Positions 1-9,546 of a stretch of 64,000 nucleotides of DNA are shown here, piece after piece. Position numbers and translations under genes: made by a program. Under the pieces are notes generated by a model, which was not told the origin of the DNA, ran no database searches, and saw only the letters and a program-made list of their open reading frames with translations. Position 1 is the stretch's first letter, and every line of letters begins with the position of its first letter. The stretch comes from Colwellia sp. (GTDB lineage: Bacteria > Pseudomonadota > Gammaproteobacteria > Enterobacterales > Alteromonadaceae): assembly GCA_002733765.1 (NCBI GenBank), contig NVWU01000014.1:66608-130607 (forward strand), given 5' to 3'.

Positions 1-31
1 AAGGCACAAAAATGATTATTTTTTTACCTGT

Positions 32-105
32 GTAGGTTATAATTTATTCTGACAAAAGGACCCCTACAGTTGTTATCGGTTCTGTAGGTTAGACTTCAGT
101 CTGAC
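32..105 (+). repeat. Short intergenic direct repeat with inner palindromes
   Basis: GTAGGTTATAATTTATTCTGAC (32-53) and GTAGGTTAGACTTCAGTCTGAC (84-105); inner palindrome AGACTtcAGTCT; CTACAG...CTGTAG flanks the spacer. Confidence 0.5.
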
Positions 106-220
106 TGTCTAAAGTTACGGATTGTGTGTTAATAGTTACGAAGATAATCTGATAAGTGTAGGGCTTCGAAATTTGTTACCTTCTTTGCTCGTAACTTATA
201 CTAATTAGGAATAGGCTCTA

Positions 221-1570
221 ATGGAAAAAGTATTAATTGTTGATGATGATAAAGGAATTCAAAAACAGCTGAAATGGAGTTTGTCTGATTACAGCCCAAT
301 TCTTGCTGGAGATCGGGAGGCCGCTATCGCGGCTGTTAGACGTCATGAGCCTAAAGTGGTTACTTTAGATTTAGGCTTGCCGCCAGATGCGGCTAATGCG
401 AGTGAGGGTTTAAAAGCACTAGAAGAAATTCTTGCTATAGCACCACACACAAAAATCATCGTTATCACCGGGAATGAGGATAGAACTAATGCTTTAAAGG
501 CTATTTCTGCCGGCGCTTATGATTTCTATCAAAAGCCTATTGATGCAGAAGTGATTAATGTCATTATTTCACGTGCGTTGACTTTAGCAAACATTGAAAG
601 TGAAAATCGCACAATGCGTGCAGTTACTGATAGTAATATTGGCATTATTGGTAATAGCGAAGCAGTTGAACGTTTATGTACTATGGTAAAGCGCATTGCA
701 CCTACAAATATTACCGCATTATTGTTAGGTGAGAGTGGTACGGGTAAAGAAGTAACCGCCAAAGCTATTCACCTTGCGAGCGAGCGGGCGAACAAGCCTT
801 TTATCGCTATTAATTGTGCCTCTATACCGGAAGCTCTATTAGAGAGTGAGCTATTTGGCTTTGAAAAAGGCGCATTTACTGGTGCTCATAAAACGACTAA
901 AGGAAAAATAGAATGTGCTGAAGGAGGGACCTTATTTCTTGATGAAATAGGTGATATGCCTTTTAATTTACAAGCTAAACTATTACGTTTTTTACAAGAA
1001 AAAATAATTGAACGACTAGGAGGAAGGCAGGAAATCCCGGTAAATGTTCGAGTGATTTGTGCAACCAATCAAAATTTAGAAGAAATGGTTGCTAATAAAG
1101 AATTTAGAGAAGATTTATTTTACCGAGTGAGCGAGATAACACTAAATATTCCCCCATTACGTGACCGAGACGAAGATGTTTTAATTCTTGCGCAATATTT
1201 TCTGCAACTTTATGCTACTGAGTATAAAAGTAATGCAAAATCATTCTCTGATGATGCGATTAGTGCTATTAAGGCCCATAAGTGGCCAGGTAATATTCGT
1301 GAATTACAAAACAAAGTAAAATCGTCTGTAGTGATGTGTACTGGGGTACAAGTGACAGCTTTTGACTTAGGGTTCTTTGATCATAATGATAGCAATTATG
1401 AATTATCATTAAACTTACGTACGGTAAGAGAAAAGGCCGAATCGATTGCGATTCAAAAGGCCTATGCGCTTTCTGAAGGTAATATGTCTAAGGCATCAGA
1501 ATTATTAGGCGTAACAAGGCCAACATTGTACTCACTAATTGAAAAATACGAATTAAATATTAATAGTTAA
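221..1570 (+). CDS. prsR: PEP-CTERM-system sigma-54-dependent response regulator (PrsR-like)
   Basis: N-terminal receiver domain (VLIVDDD, VTLDLGLPP, ...YQKPID), AAA+ sigma-54 interaction motifs GESGTGKE, GAFTGA, and a C-terminal Fis-type HTH (NMSKASELLGVTRPTLYSLI). Adjacent to a PEP-CTERM gene and TPR/PrsT-like genes. Confidence 0.92.
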   Translation: MEKVLIVDDDKGIQKQLKWSLSDYSPILAGDREAAIAAVRRHEPKVVTLDLGLPPDAANASEGLKALEEILAIAPHTKIIVITGNEDRTNALKAISAGAYDFYQKPIDAEVINVIISRALTLANIESENRTMRAVTDSNIGIIGNSEAVERLCTMVKRIAPTNITALLLGESGTGKEVTAKAIHLASERANKPFIAINCASIPEALLESELFGFEKGAFTGAHKTTKGKIECAEGGTLFLDEIGDMPFNLQAKLLRFLQEKIIERLGGRQEIPVNVRVICATNQNLEEMVANKEFREDLFYRVSEITLNIPPLRDRDEDVLILAQYFLQLYATEYKSNAKSFSDDAISAIKAHKWPGNIRELQNKVKSSVVMCTGVQVTAFDLGFFDHNDSNYELSLNLRTVREKAESIAIQKAYALSEGNMSKASELLGVTRPTLYSLIEKYELNINS

Positions 1571-1650
1571 CTAGATACCTATTTAAATATAGCTATCTAG
1601 TCGGATTTTCAGTGTGAAAATTAATAGTCCATTAGACTTCTCTGAAGATA

Positions 1651-1668
1651 GTGTCAGTTTTTTTTACA
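1651..1668 (+). promoter_or_regulatory. Putative PrsR enhancer/operator motif, copy A (GTGTCAGTTTTTTTTACA)
   Basis: Shares TGTC-N3-N3-TTTTACA with sites upstream of the two other PEP-CTERM genes (6564-6582 and 53374-53393). Centre about 97 bp upstream of the predicted sigma-54 TSS. Confidence 0.6.
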
Positions 1669-1731
1669 TAGATAAAATCATAACATTGCAGGTCAGTATA
1701 ACCACCTGTATTATAAGTAAAAAATATATGC

Positions 1732-1745
1732 GGCATGTTTTTTGC
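1732..1745 (+). promoter_or_regulatory. Putative sigma-54 (-24/-12) promoter of the PEP-CTERM gene at 1806
   Basis: cGGCATGTTTTTTGCC: GG-N10-GC with exact spacing. Confidence 0.65.
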
Positions 1746-1805
1746 CTATGTGTTCTGTTAATTAGATTAAATTTAGAAATAATATTACATCCTTGGAGTA
1801 TAACG

Positions 1806-2594
1806 ATGTTTAAATGTAACTTGATGAAAAATTTTTTGGTGGCTGCTGCTCTCGTTGTAGCTCTACCTGCTGCGGCACAAATTGATACATGGGGTTTAAG
1901 CAACGGTGTTAAAAGTAGCAATACTACGTTGTTTAATTCTATGACTATTGATGGCTTATTAAATAACAATAGCCTAACGATTACTGGCTGGTCTGATACC
2001 GGTAACGGCGGCACCATTGCATCAGGTCAGTTAAAATATGATAATAGCTGGGGTTTGCAGTTGGTAAATGACTATGAGGGTGTTAACGATAACCCAGGTC
2101 ACTCTATTGATAGTTTTGATACTTATTTTGATATGGTACTGTTATCGTTTAACGAAAAAGTTGATTTAACTCGTTTTAATATAGGCTGGGCACAAGAAGC
2201 TAGTAATTTATCTAGAGCGGATATTTCTGTGGTAGCCTTTACTGGTACTGGTACTGCTAGTTTTGCAGGTAATACTTGGGGTGGCATTGCTAACTCTGGT
2301 GATTGGTCAACTATTGGCGAATATCGTGATGTTGCAGACTACTCTTACCAGGATGTTACTACCGATGTAAAATCTAAATATTGGCTTGTTGGTGCTTATA
2401 ATCCTATTTTTCAGAACCCAGGTGAAACTACGGGGAAATATGCAAGTGAGAATAATGACGGCTTTAAACTAGCATCGGTGAATGGTATAACTTCCGCTGC
2501 GGTTCCACAGCAAAGTGTGCCAGAGCCAAGCAGTTTAGCAATATTAGGTTTGGGATTGTTAGGCTTTTTATCAATGAGAAAAAAGCATAGTTAA
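1806..2594 (+). CDS. PEP-CTERM sorting domain-containing secreted protein
   Basis: The ORF track starts at 1614, but ATG 1806 fits better: signal peptide MFKCNLMKNFLVAAALVVALPAAAQ, and a sigma-54-like promoter at 1732-1745 lies inside the longer ORF. C-terminus VPEPSSLAILGLGLLGFLSMRKKHS is a classic PEP-CTERM tripartite signal. Confidence 0.9.
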   Translation: MFKCNLMKNFLVAAALVVALPAAAQIDTWGLSNGVKSSNTTLFNSMTIDGLLNNNSLTITGWSDTGNGGTIASGQLKYDNSWGLQLVNDYEGVNDNPGHSIDSFDTYFDMVLLSFNEKVDLTRFNIGWAQEASNLSRADISVVAFTGTGTASFAGNTWGGIANSGDWSTIGEYRDVADYSYQDVTTDVKSKYWLVGAYNPIFQNPGETTGKYASENNDGFKLASVNGITSAAVPQQSVPEPSSLAILGLGLLGFLSMRKKHS

Positions 2595-2632
2595 ATATCA
2601 ATAATAAAATGAATTATTAGACTTTATTCTTT

Positions 2633-2662
2633 AAAAAAGCGAAACTTAGGTTTCGCTTTTTT
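2633..2662 (+). terminator. Rho-independent terminator
   Basis: A-tract, stem GCGAAAC (2639-2645)/GTTTCGC (2650-2656), T-tract, just after the PEP-CTERM CDS. Confidence 0.75.
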
Positions 2663-2687
2663 ATTGTCTGATTATGTAGGAATTTAC

Positions 2688-5501
2688 ATGAAGTTAATGC
2701 CAGTAGTTTTAGTTGTACTGCTTTTTGTTTCGGCTTTCGCAGTTTGTAAAGCTAAGGCCAATACGGTAGAAAATAGTTATGAAAATGCTGCGACGGCTTT
2801 TGCAGAGAATAAAGTAAATGATGCCTTTATTTTTGTTAAAAAAGCCTTACAAGAAAACCCAGAACACCTTCCATCTAAATTGTTAATTAGTAAGGTTTTT
2901 TTTGATGCGGGTAACTTGCTTGCTGTTGAAGAAGAGCTCTATGAAGCGTTAGAGTTAGGGGCAGATATTAACTTGGTTTTACCCGTGCTGGGTAGCACCT
3001 TAATTATTCAAAAGAAAAGTCAAGAATTACTTGAATTAGCAAAGTATCAAATGCAGTTTAATCGTCAAAGCCAATTTGAATGGGCGTTATTGATGGGGCA
3101 AGTTGAACTGTTAAATAACAATAAATATAAAGCTCAAATTGAGTTTGAAAAAGCACTAACTATATTACCAGCAAACTCTCGTAGTTTAAATTCACTGGCT
3201 CTGCTTTATATGGAATTTGGTTGGCAACAAAAAGCGAAAGATTTAATTGAACAATCATTAAACATAAATCCAAATAATGAAAAAACGTTAGTACTTAAAG
3301 GTGAGCTGCTATTAGCTGAGAATAAATCAGATTTGGCGTTAGCTTTATTTGAACAAGCGTTTGTTATTGATCCTAAAGATCCTAAAATCTTAAGAAACCT
3401 TGCCTTTTTAAATTTACGATTAAATAACTATTCACAAGTAAAAAAATATACTGAGCTAATTTTAGCACAATCTCCACTGGACCCCGCAGCAACACTAATT
3501 AGTGCTTGGCGTATGATGTTGGATGATAATGACAAAGAGCTTGCCAAGCAATCGTTGGCAGAGCTAAGTTCAGCATTATCTTTGTTGGATGAACACAATT
3601 TATCAAAAGATAAATTAACTAGTTTTATCCAAGGAGCATCAGAATATTTACAGGGCAATAATGAAAAAGCGCGTCAGTATTTATTTAGCCATTTAAATAC
3701 ATTTCCGGGAGATAAAAGCGCACTGAGAATGTTGCTTGAAATCCACGGCAATGATGATATGACCAGTAAATTAATTACTCTACTTGAAAGCAATACGAAA
3801 AATATTGTGGGAGATCTATATTTAGGTACTAAATTAGTACAGCTATATTTATCAGAACATAAAATATTAAGAGCTGAGTCATTACTTAATCAAATAACAG
3901 AAAACTTTCCTCAACACTCTTTTGTTATTTATTTAAAAGCGACTATTGCGCGTATGAGGAATAATCCTAACCAAGCGTTAGCTATATTAAATAAGCATAC
4001 ATTTTCAGAGATACCACCTTTATATTTTTTATTATTAAAAGGGGAGCTGCAGCTAGAATTAAATAATTTGAAGTCGGCGGGGGAAACAGCCACATTAGTT
4101 TTAGCTAATCAAAGTAAGAATATTGATGCTTATAATTTTATAGCCGCGGTCAACATTAAGAGTAACCAGCTTGTTAAGGCCATGTTGAATATTGAAAAAG
4201 TATTAGAACTAGATCATAAAAATATTACTGCTATGTTTAATAAAGCGATAGTGTTAAAGGCGAGAAATAAAAATTCTGAATTTAAATCTATTATTAATCA
4301 GATATTGTTAGATAATCCAGAACACACTACCTCACTTTTATTACTGGCGCGACATGAGCTATCACTTGGTAATACCAAGCAAGTTATTGCTCATACCAAT
4401 ACCGTATTATTGTATGATCTCAAAAATAAATACGCAGTTGAATTACAATTTGCGGCGTATACACAAGATAAAAATACCCGCTCGGCACTGATAGTGGCGA
4501 AAGAATTAATCAAAATTGACCGATTAAACCCAATCTATATTGTGGCTAGTATTCAACTACAAATAGAACTTGAGCAGTACCAACAAGTAGAACGTAATAT
4601 TAATATACTTTATGGGTTATGGAGTAATGAAAGTGATAAATTGTTGTATTTGTCTGAATTACAAACTAAAGCTAAGTTATATAAAAATGCGGTTAAAACG
4701 CTAAACAGAGCCAAGGAATTAACCCCTGAGTCTTTATCAATAGAATTGGCTTTAGCAAATAATTATTTACGTCTTAACGATGATGGAAAAGTTATCAAAG
4801 CATTCAGTCATATAGAGCGCCAATTTGGCCAGTCAGCGGAGTTATATTTGTTAAAGGGAGATATGGCGGTTTCTCATGATAATAGCAGCGAAGCATTCCA
4901 ATATTATGAGCAATCAATGGAGTTAAAGCCGTCTAATCCGCAGGCCATTATTAAACTTTATCAATTAAGTAAACAAGGGGTGGAAAATCATAAATTTACC
5001 GAAATTTTAGAAATTTTACTACTCGATGCAAGTACACCTGATTGGGTGCGTAAAATATTGGCAGACAGTTATTTGGTGCAAAATGAATTAGCTAAAGCTC
5101 AGCATCATTATGAAGTACTACTTACTAGAGATGATTTGGTTAGTGAGCCTTCTATCTTAAACAATTTGGCAAATATCTACGCACAGGATAATTTAGATAA
5201 AGCATTATTAACAGCCAAAAAAGGGCTTGAATTGGGTAGTAAAAATCCTTTACTTTTAGACACTATTGGTTGGTTGTTGACCAAACAAAAGCAATATGAT
5301 GAAGCGTTGTCTTTTCTACGTGACGCCTTTACTATGAATGCTAGTAGCCCAACTATAAGGTATCACTTAGGTTTTACCTTAAATGAGCTAGGACGTAGTA
5401 AAGAAGCAATTAAAGAGTTAAATGCTTCTTTAGCCAATGGAGATGATTTTTCTGAATATGAAGAGGCTAAATTATTACTTGAGCTACTTAAAAGCAATTA
5501 A
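2688..5501 (+). CDS. Large TPR-repeat protein, PrsT-like (PEP-CTERM system)
   Basis: ORF 2664-5501; ATG 2688 preceded by a TAGGAA-like RBS is the likelier start (MKLMPVVLVVLLFVSAFAVCKAKA signal sequence). Repeated TPR-like helices across ~900 aa (e.g. ALTILPANSRSLNSLALLYMEFGWQQKAKDLIEQSLNINPNN). Confidence 0.8.
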   Translation: MKLMPVVLVVLLFVSAFAVCKAKANTVENSYENAATAFAENKVNDAFIFVKKALQENPEHLPSKLLISKVFFDAGNLLAVEEELYEALELGADINLVLPVLGSTLIIQKKSQELLELAKYQMQFNRQSQFEWALLMGQVELLNNNKYKAQIEFEKALTILPANSRSLNSLALLYMEFGWQQKAKDLIEQSLNINPNNEKTLVLKGELLLAENKSDLALALFEQAFVIDPKDPKILRNLAFLNLRLNNYSQVKKYTELILAQSPLDPAATLISAWRMMLDDNDKELAKQSLAELSSALSLLDEHNLSKDKLTSFIQGASEYLQGNNEKARQYLFSHLNTFPGDKSALRMLLEIHGNDDMTSKLITLLESNTKNIVGDLYLGTKLVQLYLSEHKILRAESLLNQITENFPQHSFVIYLKATIARMRNNPNQALAILNKHTFSEIPPLYFLLLKGELQLELNNLKSAGETATLVLANQSKNIDAYNFIAAVNIKSNQLVKAMLNIEKVLELDHKNITAMFNKAIVLKARNKNSEFKSIINQILLDNPEHTTSLLLLARHELSLGNTKQVIAHTNTVLLYDLKNKYAVELQFAAYTQDKNTRSALIVAKELIKIDRLNPIYIVASIQLQIELEQYQQVERNINILYGLWSNESDKLLYLSELQTKAKLYKNAVKTLNRAKELTPESLSIELALANNYLRLNDDGKVIKAFSHIERQFGQSAELYLLKGDMAVSHDNSSEAFQYYEQSMELKPSNPQAIIKLYQLSKQGVENHKFTEILEILLLDASTPDWVRKILADSYLVQNELAKAQHHYEVLLTRDDLVSEPSILNNLANIYAQDNLDKALLTAKKGLELGSKNPLLLDTIGWLLTKQKQYDEALSFLRDAFTMNASSPTIRYHLGFTLNELGRSKEAIKELNASLANGDDFSEYEEAKLLLELLKSN

Positions 5502-5580
5502 CTGGTAGACAGGGCTAAACATTAACCATAGTGTTATTAATATTAATAATTAGTCCTTTTTATTTTAGACAATAAAGATA

Positions 5581-5637
5581 AAGCCATATAGGACTAAGGT
5601 GATGTTTTTCACTCTATAATGATATGGCTTTTGTTTT
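5581..5637 (+). terminator. Hairpin terminator downstream of the TPR gene
   Basis: AAGCCATAT (5581-5589) / ATATGGCTT (5622-5630) followed by TTGTTTT. Confidence 0.55.
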
Positions 5638-5651
5638 AAATTTATCATACA

Positions 5652-5684
5652 AAAAATACCAGTCATAAACTGACTGGTATTTAG
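5652..5684. terminator. Bidirectional-type hairpin between convergent genes
   Basis: AAATACCAGTCA (5654-5665), loop taaac, TGACTGGTATTT (5671-5682). Perfect 12-bp stem. Confidence 0.7.
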
Positions 5685-5711
5685 AAAATGCTTAATATTA
5701 ATGAAGATAAA

Positions 5712-6422
5712 TTATAAAGTGAATTTTTTGCGTCGAGCGGTAATACCAAGTAAGGCTAAAGCAAATAATGCAATAGACGTTGGCTCAGGAACATTTGTTG
5801 TTGGGCCGCAGTTGTTATCACACTTGTTACCGTAAAAGGATATGTGAGACAGCTCTTTATTCAATGGGGTAGTCCAGGCACCTGTCGTTACACTAACCGC
5901 TAAGCTTAGACAATTAATAGAGAACTCACCAGAAGATGCACAAGTAGCTCTATTGTCTGAGTTATCAGCAATCATCCAATGTAAAATAAAATCATTAGAA
6001 GCCTTTGTTACCCAATAAGAAACGCCGGGATATTCTGTGCCTGTGTAGTGCCATTGTCCTGTTTCATTATCACCAGGATGCATTTCATTTGTTTGATTAT
6101 TCACATCAAAGTTCCAATCAGAAGCTTGTGATGGTGCAACAAATGCATTCTCAATGTTACCATTATCATCTAGTCCAAATTTCCCCATTATTTCTGCAAA
6201 AATAGGGGTGTTTGGAGATGGAACATGTGTTATTTCACAGTTATCAAAGCCCTGACCAAAATATCCACTACAATCGTTATTATCTTCTGTAATTAATATA
6301 GAGACCTGAATTAGATCTCCTACAGTGGTTAGTGAGGCATTAGCAGCATAGCTCGTGAAAAGAGAAAGTCCGAATAATAAAGCTGTTGAAAAAATATTTT
6401 TTGAAAGCATAATTATTACCAT
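5712..6422 (-). CDS. PEP-CTERM sorting domain-containing secreted protein
   Basis: Signal peptide MLSKNIFSTALLFGLSLFTSYAANA and C-terminus NVPEPTSIALFALALLGITARRKKFTL. Several cysteines (NDC..DNC, CDNNC). Confidence 0.9.
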   Translation of the reverse strand: MVIIMLSKNIFSTALLFGLSLFTSYAANASLTTVGDLIQVSILITEDNNDCSGYFGQGFDNCEITHVPSPNTPIFAEIMGKFGLDDNGNIENAFVAPSQASDWNFDVNNQTNEMHPGDNETGQWHYTGTEYPGVSYWVTKASNDFILHWMIADNSDNRATCASSGEFSINCLSLAVSVTTGAWTTPLNKELSHISFYGNKCDNNCGPTTNVPEPTSIALFALALLGITARRKKFTL

Positions 6423-6479
6423 GAAGAATAGAAAATTAAATTATACAGTTAGCATAATTATTTAATTTACTTTTAAAAT

Positions 6480-6493
6480 GCATAAAATATACC
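6480..6493 (-). promoter_or_regulatory. Putative sigma-54 promoter of the PEP-CTERM gene 5712-6422
   Basis: Minus strand cGGTATATTTTATGCA: GG-N10-GC, spacing exact; -24 element weaker than consensus. Confidence 0.5.
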
Positions 6494-6563
6494 GAATATA
6501 TAATTAACTGTAATATATAGGGTTATTTTTTTTATAAATTTTTTGTTTCTATAATTACCAAAA

Positions 6564-6582
6564 AGTGTAAAATTTTTAGACA
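6564..6582 (-). promoter_or_regulatory. Putative PrsR enhancer/operator motif, copy C (TGTCTAAAAATTTTACACT)
   Basis: Identical to copy B (53374-53393) over TGTC-N3-AAATTTTACACT. Centre about 104 bp upstream of the predicted TSS. Confidence 0.65.
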
Positions 6583-6662
6583 GTGTGAAATGGGTATTAA
6601 TGCTGTGTTGTATTTATTCCAATAAATTTGCCATAATTATTATCTAATGTTCACCTGCAATT

Positions 6663-9449
6663 TTGGATAGATATTTGAAAGCTTACCCGTATATGTTTTT
6701 ATTATTTATTTCTTTTTCGTTAGCGGCTTCACAAGAAGACAAGCTTTATGAAACCGCTCGTAGTGCTTTAAACGATAATAAATATAATGAGGCATTGATA
6801 CACGTAAAAAATATATTAAAAACATCACCAAAGCACTTAGCTTCACATATTTTAATGGCTGAAATATTACTGGCCAATGGTAGCGCTAGTGCGGCAGAAG
6901 TCGCATTGACTAAAGCCACTACTTTTGGTGCAAATAAGCAACAGTTACAATTATTGTTTGCAAAATCCTACATAATACAAGGACAGTATAATAAAACTTT
7001 AAACTACCTGCCTGAGCAAACTAATGATGATAAATTAGCCGCGAAAATTTATGTACTTCGTGGTGATGCTCATTTAGGGCTGCGACAATTAAAGCTTTCA
7101 CAAAATGCTTACAACATAGCGTTAACTTTTGATACTAGAAACATCGATGCCAAGTTAGGGTTAGCGCAAATTTCAGTTAACTATTTTCAATATCATCAAG
7201 CAGATAAGCTCGTTGATGAAGTGTTAGTTGGTTATATCCCACCAATAAAAGCTTGGAATTTGAAAGCGAGTATTCAGCAAAGTTTAGGTAATAACGAACT
7301 TGCACTTAAGGCAGTAAACCAAGCATTGTTAATTGATAAAAATAATATTCAATCATTAATTTTTGCAAGTACTATTAACATAGAATTACAACAATTTGCG
7401 TTAGCAGAACAATACGCAGATATGGTATTGAAGCAGACACCTAATGAACCTAAAGCCGAATTTCTCAAAGCGATGGTACAGGTTAGAAAAAATAAAAGTT
7501 CCGATCTTGAAAATTCGATAGAAAAAGTCGCACAAGTATTAGAACACCTGAGTGAAGATGTACTTCGTTCAAATCCTTCTTATTATTATTTAGCCAGTAT
7601 TATTTTATTTCACCAACAAAAGTATGAAGCAGCAAGGCAATATATAGCTTCCTATCTATTTGTAGATGAAAATAATATTAACGCTTTAACATTAGCGGCT
7701 ACTATTGAATTGATAGAAAAAAAACCAATGCAAGCGAAAGTCTTGTTAAGTAGGGCTAATTTTTTAGAGCCTAATAGCCCTAAAATATTATCAATGTTAG
7801 GCATGACCTACTTAGCGTTAAAACAGTATAAAAAAGCTCACTTCCACCTTGCGAAAGTTAAAAAACTGAAGCCTAATTTAGGAATTGCAGACACTCAACT
7901 TGCACAAAGTTATTTAGCGACAGGTCAGCCAGAAAAAGCGATTGAACATTTATTAACAGCCTCTGCAGCGGAGTACGACCCAACCATGGTAGGTTTATTG
8001 TTGGTTGAGTCATATATTAAGTCGGGAGAAATAGATAAGGGCATTAATGTTGCGAAAAACTTAGCTGAAAACATGCCCAGCAATGCTAATATTCAGCATC
8101 ATCTTGGTTATATTTACCAAATTTCAGGCGACATAAAGCAGGCAAAGAAGCAATTCGAACAAGCATTGGTAATTGAGCCAAATCATGTAAAGTCAGTAGT
8201 TAGTTTAGCAAACCTTGATTATAAAAAGGGTAATGTAGATGCTGCGATTAATCGTTTAAAAACAGCATTAATAATTTCAGTAAATGATACGTCTTTAATT
8301 ACAAACTTAGCTAAATTATATAACCGTTCTAATAATTCAGCTGCTAGCGTTATCTTACTAGAAGAGCAATTTAAGCTTGATAATAAAAATGAGGAATTGT
8401 TAAAAAGCTTAATTGTTAGTTATGTGGGTAATAAGCAGTTGATATCTGCCATAGAGACGTTGAATACTTATTTGTTGAATCAAAGGAAAACAGTTGACCT
8501 TTATCTTATACTGGCCAGTTTACAGACGATAAATTCAGATGTACTCTCTGCTGTGCATGCTTATAAATCAGCGATGAAGCAAGGTGGTGATAAAGGGGAA
8601 ATATTCTTGTTGATAGCTCAGGCTTATCAACGTTTTTCTAAAGTATCAGAAGCCATTGCAGCTTATAAAAAAGCGATGGCTTGGGATGAAAATAACGAGA
8701 AGGTAATAATAAGGTTAGCAGCGCTTTATAATGCTGAAAATAATACGGCTAGCGCAATCAAATTAATTAAAGCGTTTGAAGCTAATCACCAGTTATCCGG
8801 ACAATTAGTCGAAGTGTTAGCGAATTCATATTTGCGTGTAAAACAATATGATTTAGCTGAAAAATACTATAACAAACGTATTAAAATCACGAGTAATAGC
8901 AGTAGTATTGTGGGTTTGAACTTAGTATACAGAGCGACAAAGCGAACTAATGAAGCTATGACGGTATTAACCAAATCATTAAATAAAAACCCAAATAGTT
9001 TATTATTAAATACGGCATTAGCCGAGCTTTATATTGATCAATCTCAATGGCTCAAAGCCGATGGGATATATCAAACCTTAGTTACTTTGCACCCTAAGCA
9101 CCCGGCAATATTAAATAATGCCAGTTATGTAGCTTTGAGTTTAGCTGATTACCAACGGGCTGAGATGCTGATTAAAAAGTCATTGGCTATTGTTGATAAC
9201 CAACCTGACTCGTTAGATACACTAGGGTGGATTTATTATCACACGAAAGAGTTTAACGAAGCCTTACCTCTGTTTAGAAAAGCATTAGCCATCAATAATT
9301 CAAATCCGGCGGTAAAGTATCATTTAGCGTTGACGCTGAAGGCTCTTAAGAGAGATAAAGAGGCTATAAAACTGATGGTTGATGTAGTTAATTCAGATTA
9401 TATCCAAAAAGTGGATGCTGATGCATTATTGAAGCAGTGGTTAAAATAA
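6663..9449 (+). CDS. Large TPR-repeat protein, PrsT-like (PEP-CTERM system)
   Basis: 928 aa of TPR-like repeats after a hydrophobic N-terminus (YMFLLFISFSLAAS). ORF opens with TTG; true start uncertain. Confidence 0.78.
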   Translation: MDRYLKAYPYMFLLFISFSLAASQEDKLYETARSALNDNKYNEALIHVKNILKTSPKHLASHILMAEILLANGSASAAEVALTKATTFGANKQQLQLLFAKSYIIQGQYNKTLNYLPEQTNDDKLAAKIYVLRGDAHLGLRQLKLSQNAYNIALTFDTRNIDAKLGLAQISVNYFQYHQADKLVDEVLVGYIPPIKAWNLKASIQQSLGNNELALKAVNQALLIDKNNIQSLIFASTINIELQQFALAEQYADMVLKQTPNEPKAEFLKAMVQVRKNKSSDLENSIEKVAQVLEHLSEDVLRSNPSYYYLASIILFHQQKYEAARQYIASYLFVDENNINALTLAATIELIEKKPMQAKVLLSRANFLEPNSPKILSMLGMTYLALKQYKKAHFHLAKVKKLKPNLGIADTQLAQSYLATGQPEKAIEHLLTASAAEYDPTMVGLLLVESYIKSGEIDKGINVAKNLAENMPSNANIQHHLGYIYQISGDIKQAKKQFEQALVIEPNHVKSVVSLANLDYKKGNVDAAINRLKTALIISVNDTSLITNLAKLYNRSNNSAASVILLEEQFKLDNKNEELLKSLIVSYVGNKQLISAIETLNTYLLNQRKTVDLYLILASLQTINSDVLSAVHAYKSAMKQGGDKGEIFLLIAQAYQRFSKVSEAIAAYKKAMAWDENNEKVIIRLAALYNAENNTASAIKLIKAFEANHQLSGQLVEVLANSYLRVKQYDLAEKYYNKRIKITSNSSSIVGLNLVYRATKRTNEAMTVLTKSLNKNPNSLLLNTALAELYIDQSQWLKADGIYQTLVTLHPKHPAILNNASYVALSLADYQRAEMLIKKSLAIVDNQPDSLDTLGWIYYHTKEFNEALPLFRKALAINNSNPAVKYHLALTLKALKRDKEAIKLMVDVVNSDYIQKVDADALLKQWLK

Positions 9450-9460
9450 ATTTTTATTGG

Positions 9461-9540
9461 GTTACGAGTAAGAAAAGTGACGAGTTTCTAAGGGCCTTTA
9501 TGCTTGGTCATTTGTTTTCATCGCTACTTACTCGCTACTG
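9461..9540 (+). repeat. Intergenic repeat, copy 1 of 2
   Basis: GTTACGAGTAAGAAAAGTGACGAGTTTCTAAGGGCC...ACTCGCTAC resembles 14624-14700 (ATTACGAGCAAGAATCGACGAGTTTCGAAGCGCCC...AACTCGTTACG). Confidence 0.45.
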
Positions 9541-9546
9541 TTGTCG

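Noticed and set aside
100-140. TGTCTAAAGTTACGG...TTGTGTG upstream of prsR as a possible autoregulatory copy of the operator
   Set aside because: Matches only the TGTCTAAA half; spacing to TTAC differs and no GG-N10-GC element was seen at the right distance.
529-1068. Minus-strand ORFs of 77 and 60 aa
   Set aside because: Fully antisense to the well-supported prsR gene; no family-like pattern.
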